A stretch of 8,313 nt of DNA from DATLFI01 sp035524895 (GTDB taxonomy: Bacteria > Acidobacteriota > Thermoanaerobaculia > Multivoradales > Multivoraceae), in contig DATLFI010000413.1 of the NCBI GenBank assembly GCA_035524895.1, forward strand, positions 1 to 8,313, written 5' to 3'. Both the position numbers and the translations under genes were made by a program. Of this stretch, positions 4,953 through 8,313 are shown piece after piece (position 1 is the stretch's first letter; each line of letters begins with the position of its first letter). The notes beneath the pieces were generated by a model. It was given only the letters and a program-made list of their open reading frames with translations, had not been told where the DNA came from and searched no databases.

Positions 4953-6965
4953 GTGGGTCGATCGCTCAGTCCGCCGGGCCACGTCGAGGACGTGGCGGCC
5001 CGCTCGGTCCTGGTCCTCGCGCCGCATCACGACGACGAGGTGCTGGGCTGTGGAGGCTTGCTCGCCCGACTCGCCGTCGGGGGGGCCATGGTGCGCGTGC
5101 TCTTCCTCACCGACGGCAGCGGCGGTGTGGAGGCGCTCCCCGCCGAGGGCTCACGCTCGAGCCCGGAGGAGGTCGCGGCGGCACGCCGCGCTCATGCCGG
5201 CCGGCGTTTCGAAGAGGCACGCTGTGCCGCAGCTGCGCTCGGCGTGCACCGCATCGACCAGCTCGCGTTCTCCGACGGAGCGCTGGAGCAGCGTCTCGAC
5301 GAGCTGGCCGCCGCGATCACCGCCGCGATCGACGACGGTGATCCCGATCTCGTGTTGGTGCCCTCCCCGCTCGAGGCCACACCCGACCACCGTGCCGCAT
5401 TCGCGGCGCTGCACCGCGCGCTGCATCCCCTGCGGGACAAAGCTGCCGTGGCGCGCGCGCGCTTGCGCGTGCTCGCCTACGAGGTCAACCATCCCGCCTA
5501 CCCAGACCTCCTGGTCGACGTCGGCGACCAGCTCGAGACTCTCTCGCGCGCCATGCGCTGCCACGCGAGCCAGCTCGAACGCCACGACTACCTCGAGGCC
5601 GCGCTCGGGCTGCGGCGTTTTCGCACCCACTCGCTGCCGCCCGGCGTGGTCGCTGCGGAGGGCTACAGCCGACTGTCGCTGGAGGACTTCACGACCCGCA
5701 GCCTCTCGCACCTGGTGGCTCACCTCGGCGGAGCGCCGGAGCGTCTGGAGGTCGTGGCCGGTCCGCTGGTCTCGGTGGTGGTGCGCACCCGCGATCGGCC
5801 CGAGCTCCTAGCCGAAGCGCTGGCGAGCATCGCCGCGAGCGAGTACCGGCGTTTGGAGGTGGTGCTGGTCAACGACGGCGGAGCCCTGCCCGCGGTTCCC
5901 GCGGACTACCCCTTCGAGATCCGGCGGGTGGAGCTCTCGGCGAGCCGCGGGCGCGCTGGCGCGGCCAACGCCGGTCTCGACGCTGCCCGTGGCGAGTTGG
6001 TCGGCTTCCTCGACGACGACGACCTGGTCTATCCCGAGCACTACGCCACGCAGGTCGACGCCCTGCACGCCGCGACAGTCTCGGCCGTATACACCGACGC
6101 GGTGGTGGCGGTGTACGAGCTGCGGGCCGGGGAATCGCTCGACGGCCGCGGCCCGCGAGGCTGGGAGTGCGTCGAGCGACGGTTGCCGTACAGCCGTGAC
6201 TTCGACCCTGACGTGCTGCTGCTCGACAACTACGTGCCGTTCCACACCTTGCTCTTCGAGCGGCGGCTGGTCGAGCAGGTGGGCCCTCTCGACGAGAGTC
6301 TGCCCGTCTTCGAGGATTGGGATTTCCTGCTGCGGCTGGCGGAGCGGACGCCGCTGTTCCATCTTGCGCGCGTCACGTGCGAGTACCGGCACTTTCGGGC
6401 CCTGCGCCACCACGTGCTGGCGGGCCGCGCGGTGGATCGCGAGGCGTTGTTCCTCGAGACCAAGGCGCGGGTCTACGAGAAGCACGCGACGCTGCTGTCG
6501 CCCGAGCGGCTGGCCGCTGCGGTCACCCGGCTGCGGCGCGAGACCGTCGAGGCTGCGGAGGGGCGCGGCCGCTCGCTGGAGCAGGCCGTCGAGCTCGAGC
6601 GCCGCCTCGTTGTCGCCGCGCGCGAGCATCATGACCTGTGGCTTCGCCTGGAACGCACGGATCTCGAGCGCGACCGCGTGCAGCAGCGCCTGTTCGACGT
6701 GGAGAAGGACTACCACCGGCTCCACGGCGAGGTCGTCGCCCTGCGCGCCGACCGCGAGCGGCTGCAGGGGGAGCTGCAGCAGGCGGCGGCCCGGCTGCAA
6801 CGCAGCTTCGATCAGGAGGCCGAGCTGCGGCGCGTGGTCGACGACCAGACCGAGCACCTGCGGCGCACCTACGCCGAGATCGAACGGCTGGGGTCGCTCG
6901 TCCGCGAGATGGAGAGCACACGCGCCTGGCGGCTCCACCGGCTCCTCGAGCGGCGGAGGAGCTGA
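4953..6965 (+). CDS. Fusion protein: PIG-L/LmbE deacetylase + GT2 glycosyltransferase + coiled coil
   Basis: A 670-residue protein with three parts. Residues ~18-260 are a PIG-L/LmbE-like zinc deacetylase: VLVLAPHHDDEVLGCGG (19-35) carries the metal motif (usual form AHPDDE), PDHRAAF (144-150) supplies the later histidine, and CHASQ (203-207) matches the H-x-SQ element of the family. Residues ~270-500 are a GT2 domain: LVSVVVRTRDRPELL (272-286), VNDGG (306-310), RGRAGAANAGLDAARG, the FLDDDD metal site (352-357) and FEDWDFLLRL (453-462), the usual catalytic-loop ED/WDF pattern. Residues ~515-655 are highly charged and heptad-like, ending in ESTRAWRLHRLLERRR, a tail seen after coiled coils in other bacterial glycosyltransferases. 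PIG-L enzymes remove N-acetyl groups from GlcNAc-type sugars; GT2 enzymes add sugars from nucleotide donors. Joint action on one glycan is inference. GTG 4953 is set by a strong Shine-Dalgarno; the stop overlaps the next start by 1 nt. Catalytic residues appear intact in both enzyme domains. Confidence 0.88.
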   Translation: MGRSLSPPGHVEDVAARSVLVLAPHHDDEVLGCGGLLARLAVGGAMVRVLFLTDGSGGVEALPAEGSRSSPEEVAAARRAHAGRRFEEARCAAAALGVHRIDQLAFSDGALEQRLDELAAAITAAIDDGDPDLVLVPSPLEATPDHRAAFAALHRALHPLRDKAAVARARLRVLAYEVNHPAYPDLLVDVGDQLETLSRAMRCHASQLERHDYLEAALGLRRFRTHSLPPGVVAAEGYSRLSLEDFTTRSLSHLVAHLGGAPERLEVVAGPLVSVVVRTRDRPELLAEALASIAASEYRRLEVVLVNDGGALPAVPADYPFEIRRVELSASRGRAGAANAGLDAARGELVGFLDDDDLVYPEHYATQVDALHAATVSAVYTDAVVAVYELRAGESLDGRGPRGWECVERRLPYSRDFDPDVLLLDNYVPFHTLLFERRLVEQVGPLDESLPVFEDWDFLLRLAERTPLFHLARVTCEYRHFRALRHHVLAGRAVDREALFLETKARVYEKHATLLSPERLAAAVTRLRRETVEAAEGRGRSLEQAVELERRLVVAAREHHDLWLRLERTDLERDRVQQRLFDVEKDYHRLHGEVVALRADRERLQGELQQAAARLQRSFDQEAELRRVVDDQTEHLRRTYAEIERLGSLVREMESTRAWRLHRLLERRRS

Positions 6966-8275
6966 TGGTGGCGCGTGCCGAGAGGGTGGCGCTGCTGTGC
7001 AGCGAGCCGCTGGGCGATCGCGTCGCGGGGGTCGGGCTGCGCTACCTCGAGATCGCCCGCCGCCTGCCCCCGCTCGGCTTCGACGTGCTCCTGGTGGCCC
7101 CGGGGGATCCTGCCGGGCTGGCCCGCCGACAGACGGAGCTCGGCGCCGGCGTCGCGGTCGTGTCGTTCGAGCGGGGACGGCTCGGCGAGCTGCTTGCTGG
7201 CTGCCGCGCAGCGGTCGGTCAGGGCCAGCTCGTCAACGATCTGCTGCTCGAGTGTCCGAAGCTGCCCGTCGCCGTCGACCTGTACGACCCCTGGCTGATC
7301 GAGAACCTCCACTATCTCGCGACCCTCGGCCTCGATCCCTGGCGTAACGACCACGCGACCTGGGTGCTCCAGATGTCGCGCGGCGACTTCTTTCTCTGCT
7401 CGTGCGAGGAGCAACGGCAGTTCTACCTGGGGTTTCTGCTCGCGCTCGGCCGGCTGAACCCGCACCTGCACGAGCGCGACCCCGATCTGCGAACGCTGAT
7501 CGACACGGCGCCGTTCGGGGCACCAGACCCCGACCACGTTCCGCCGCACCGGCCGTGGCTGCCGCCGCGCGAGGCGGGCGAGCGGAGGCTCCTGTTCGGC
7601 GGGCTCTACGATTGGTACGACCCGTGGCCGGTGCTCGAGGCGCTCGAGTCCGCGGCCGAGCCGAGCTGGCGTCTGCTGGTCGTGCGGAACCCGTTCTCGG
7701 GCACGCCGCAGGGGCTGCTCGAGGAGGTCGAGTCTTGGCGCCGGCGCTCGCCGGCGGGCGCGCAGGTCGAGCTCCATGACTGGTTGCCGTACGAGCGGCG
7801 GCTCGACCTGCTTCGTGACGTCGACGTGCTGGTGGCCACCCACCGCTCGTCGCTCGAGACCCGCCTCAGCCTCCGCACGCGCTTCCTGGATGCACTCGCC
7901 ATGGGTTGCCCGGTGGTCACCAGCGAAGGCGGCGCGATCAGTCGTCTGCTGCGCGAGCACGACGCCGGCTGGGTGGTGCCGGAGCGCGATGCGGCATCGG
8001 TGCTCGTGGCGCTGCGGCAGGTCTTGGGCGGCGGAGAGGAGGCACGAGGGCGCGTCGCGCGCGGCGTCGAGGCGGCGCGCCGTCTCGGTTGGGACGCATC
8101 GCTCGCGCCGCTGGTGGAGTTCCTGCGCCATCCCCGGCGCGAGGCCACGAAGGAGGACTTCGTGGCCTCGATCGCCACCTCCTCGCCGGATGACCCCCTG
8201 GTGTTCCGTCTGCGCCGCCGCTTGAGCCGTTTGTTGGGTGCGGCTCGCCGTGGTGCGGAGGGAGCTCGAGTATGA
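6965..8275 (+). CDS. GT4-family glycosyltransferase (GT-B fold)
   Basis: A 436-residue protein of typical GT4 length. The N-terminal lobe has the glycine-rich AGVGLRYLEIARRL (21-34), followed by a strand reading FDVLLVAPGD; DLYDPW (105-110) lies later in the same lobe. The C-terminal lobe opens with LLFGGLYDWYDPWPVLEAL (from about 209) and carries the nucleotide-sugar-binding stretch FLDALAMGCPVVTSEGG (307-323) and then GWVVPERDA. Such retaining enzymes use nucleotide sugars in the cytoplasm; the sugar and acceptor cannot be told. The last ~45 residues, after the Rossmann lobe, include a strongly basic RLRRRLSRLL stretch that could sit on the membrane surface (inference). ATG 6965 overlaps the previous stop by 1 nt; a GTG at 6968 is an equally plausible start, as the GGAGGAG stretch at 6955-6961 serves either. 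The gene ends with a 4-nt ATGA overlap into the next one, indicating translational coupling. Confidence 0.9.
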   Translation: MVARAERVALLCSEPLGDRVAGVGLRYLEIARRLPPLGFDVLLVAPGDPAGLARRQTELGAGVAVVSFERGRLGELLAGCRAAVGQGQLVNDLLLECPKLPVAVDLYDPWLIENLHYLATLGLDPWRNDHATWVLQMSRGDFFLCSCEEQRQFYLGFLLALGRLNPHLHERDPDLRTLIDTAPFGAPDPDHVPPHRPWLPPREAGERRLLFGGLYDWYDPWPVLEALESAAEPSWRLLVVRNPFSGTPQGLLEEVESWRRRSPAGAQVELHDWLPYERRLDLLRDVDVLVATHRSSLETRLSLRTRFLDALAMGCPVVTSEGGAISRLLREHDAGWVVPERDAASVLVALRQVLGGGEEARGRVARGVEAARRLGWDASLAPLVEFLRHPRREATKEDFVASIATSSPDDPLVFRLRRRLSRLLGAARRGAEGARV

Positions 8276-8313
8276 CCAGCCTGGCCTCCACAACGGTCGC
8301 GCTCCTGAGCTGG
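8272..8313 (+). CDS. Start of next operon gene, possibly a GT2 glycosyltransferase (truncated by window edge)
   Basis: Only 14 codons are present (MTSLASTTVALLSW). The ATG overlaps the GT4 stop in an ATGA arrangement and is preceded by GGAGGGAG (8257-8264) with a 7-nt spacer, so the start is well supported. The VALLSW strand resembles the 'VSVVLVSWN' opening strand of GT2 enzymes, and its place in a glycosyltransferase operon agrees, but so short a piece cannot identify the family. Confidence 0.6.
   Translation, partial: MTSLASTTVALLSW

Noticed and set aside
5808..6938. A 376-codon minus-strand open frame opposite the GT2 and coiled-coil region
   Set aside because: It is a shadow of the fusion gene with no motif or ribosome site of its own.
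6869..8293. A 474-codon minus-strand open frame opposite the GT4 gene
   Set aside because: It is antisense to a clear GT4 gene, is rich in His/Gln/Arg typical of a complement-strand shadow, and has no domain signature.

Overview
The window is very GC-rich (roughly 70% by eye) with strong G/C preference at third codon positions. This gives long spurious antisense reading frames. No rRNA, tRNA, transposase, CRISPR array or other phylogenetic marker is present, so the host cannot be named from sequence. The base composition, the divergent operons and the glycan-modification gene content would suit a high-GC Gram-negative lineage such as Myxococcota, Acidobacteriota or an uncultured relative; this is inference only.

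Layout: two divergent gene clusters share one short control region at about 3949-4105. The minus-strand cluster is transcribed leftwards. It holds a double GNAT-type acyltransferase with a degenerate methyltransferase-like N-terminus (2428-3948), then a polytopic GT-C membrane glycosyltransferase resembling the TMTC/PMT group (485-2374), then a radical SAM enzyme that runs off the left edge (1-446). The plus-strand cluster is transcribed rightwards. It holds an ALG5-like polyprenyl-phosphate glycosyltransferase of family GT2 (4106-4888), then a large three-part protein with a PIG-L/LmbE deacetylase domain, a GT2 domain and a C-terminal coiled coil (4953-6965), then a GT4 glycosyltransferase (6965-8275), and the first 14 codons of another gene, possibly a further GT2 (8272 to the right edge). 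The last three plus-strand genes overlap by 1 and 4 nt, as in a tightly coupled operon.

Reading them together (inference): this is a surface glycan or glycoprotein assembly locus. The ALG5-like enzyme would load a sugar onto a polyprenyl phosphate on the cytoplasmic side. The GT-C protein is of the class that uses such lipid-linked sugars on the outer face of the membrane. The deacetylase/GT2 fusion, the GT4 and the next gene would build or trim the glycan, and the GNAT and radical SAM proteins could modify it. The most unusual items are the deacetylase-GT2-coiled-coil fusion, the degenerate methyltransferase-double-GNAT fusion, the pairing of ALG5-like and TMTC-like proteins, and short perfect tandem repeats placed next to start codons.
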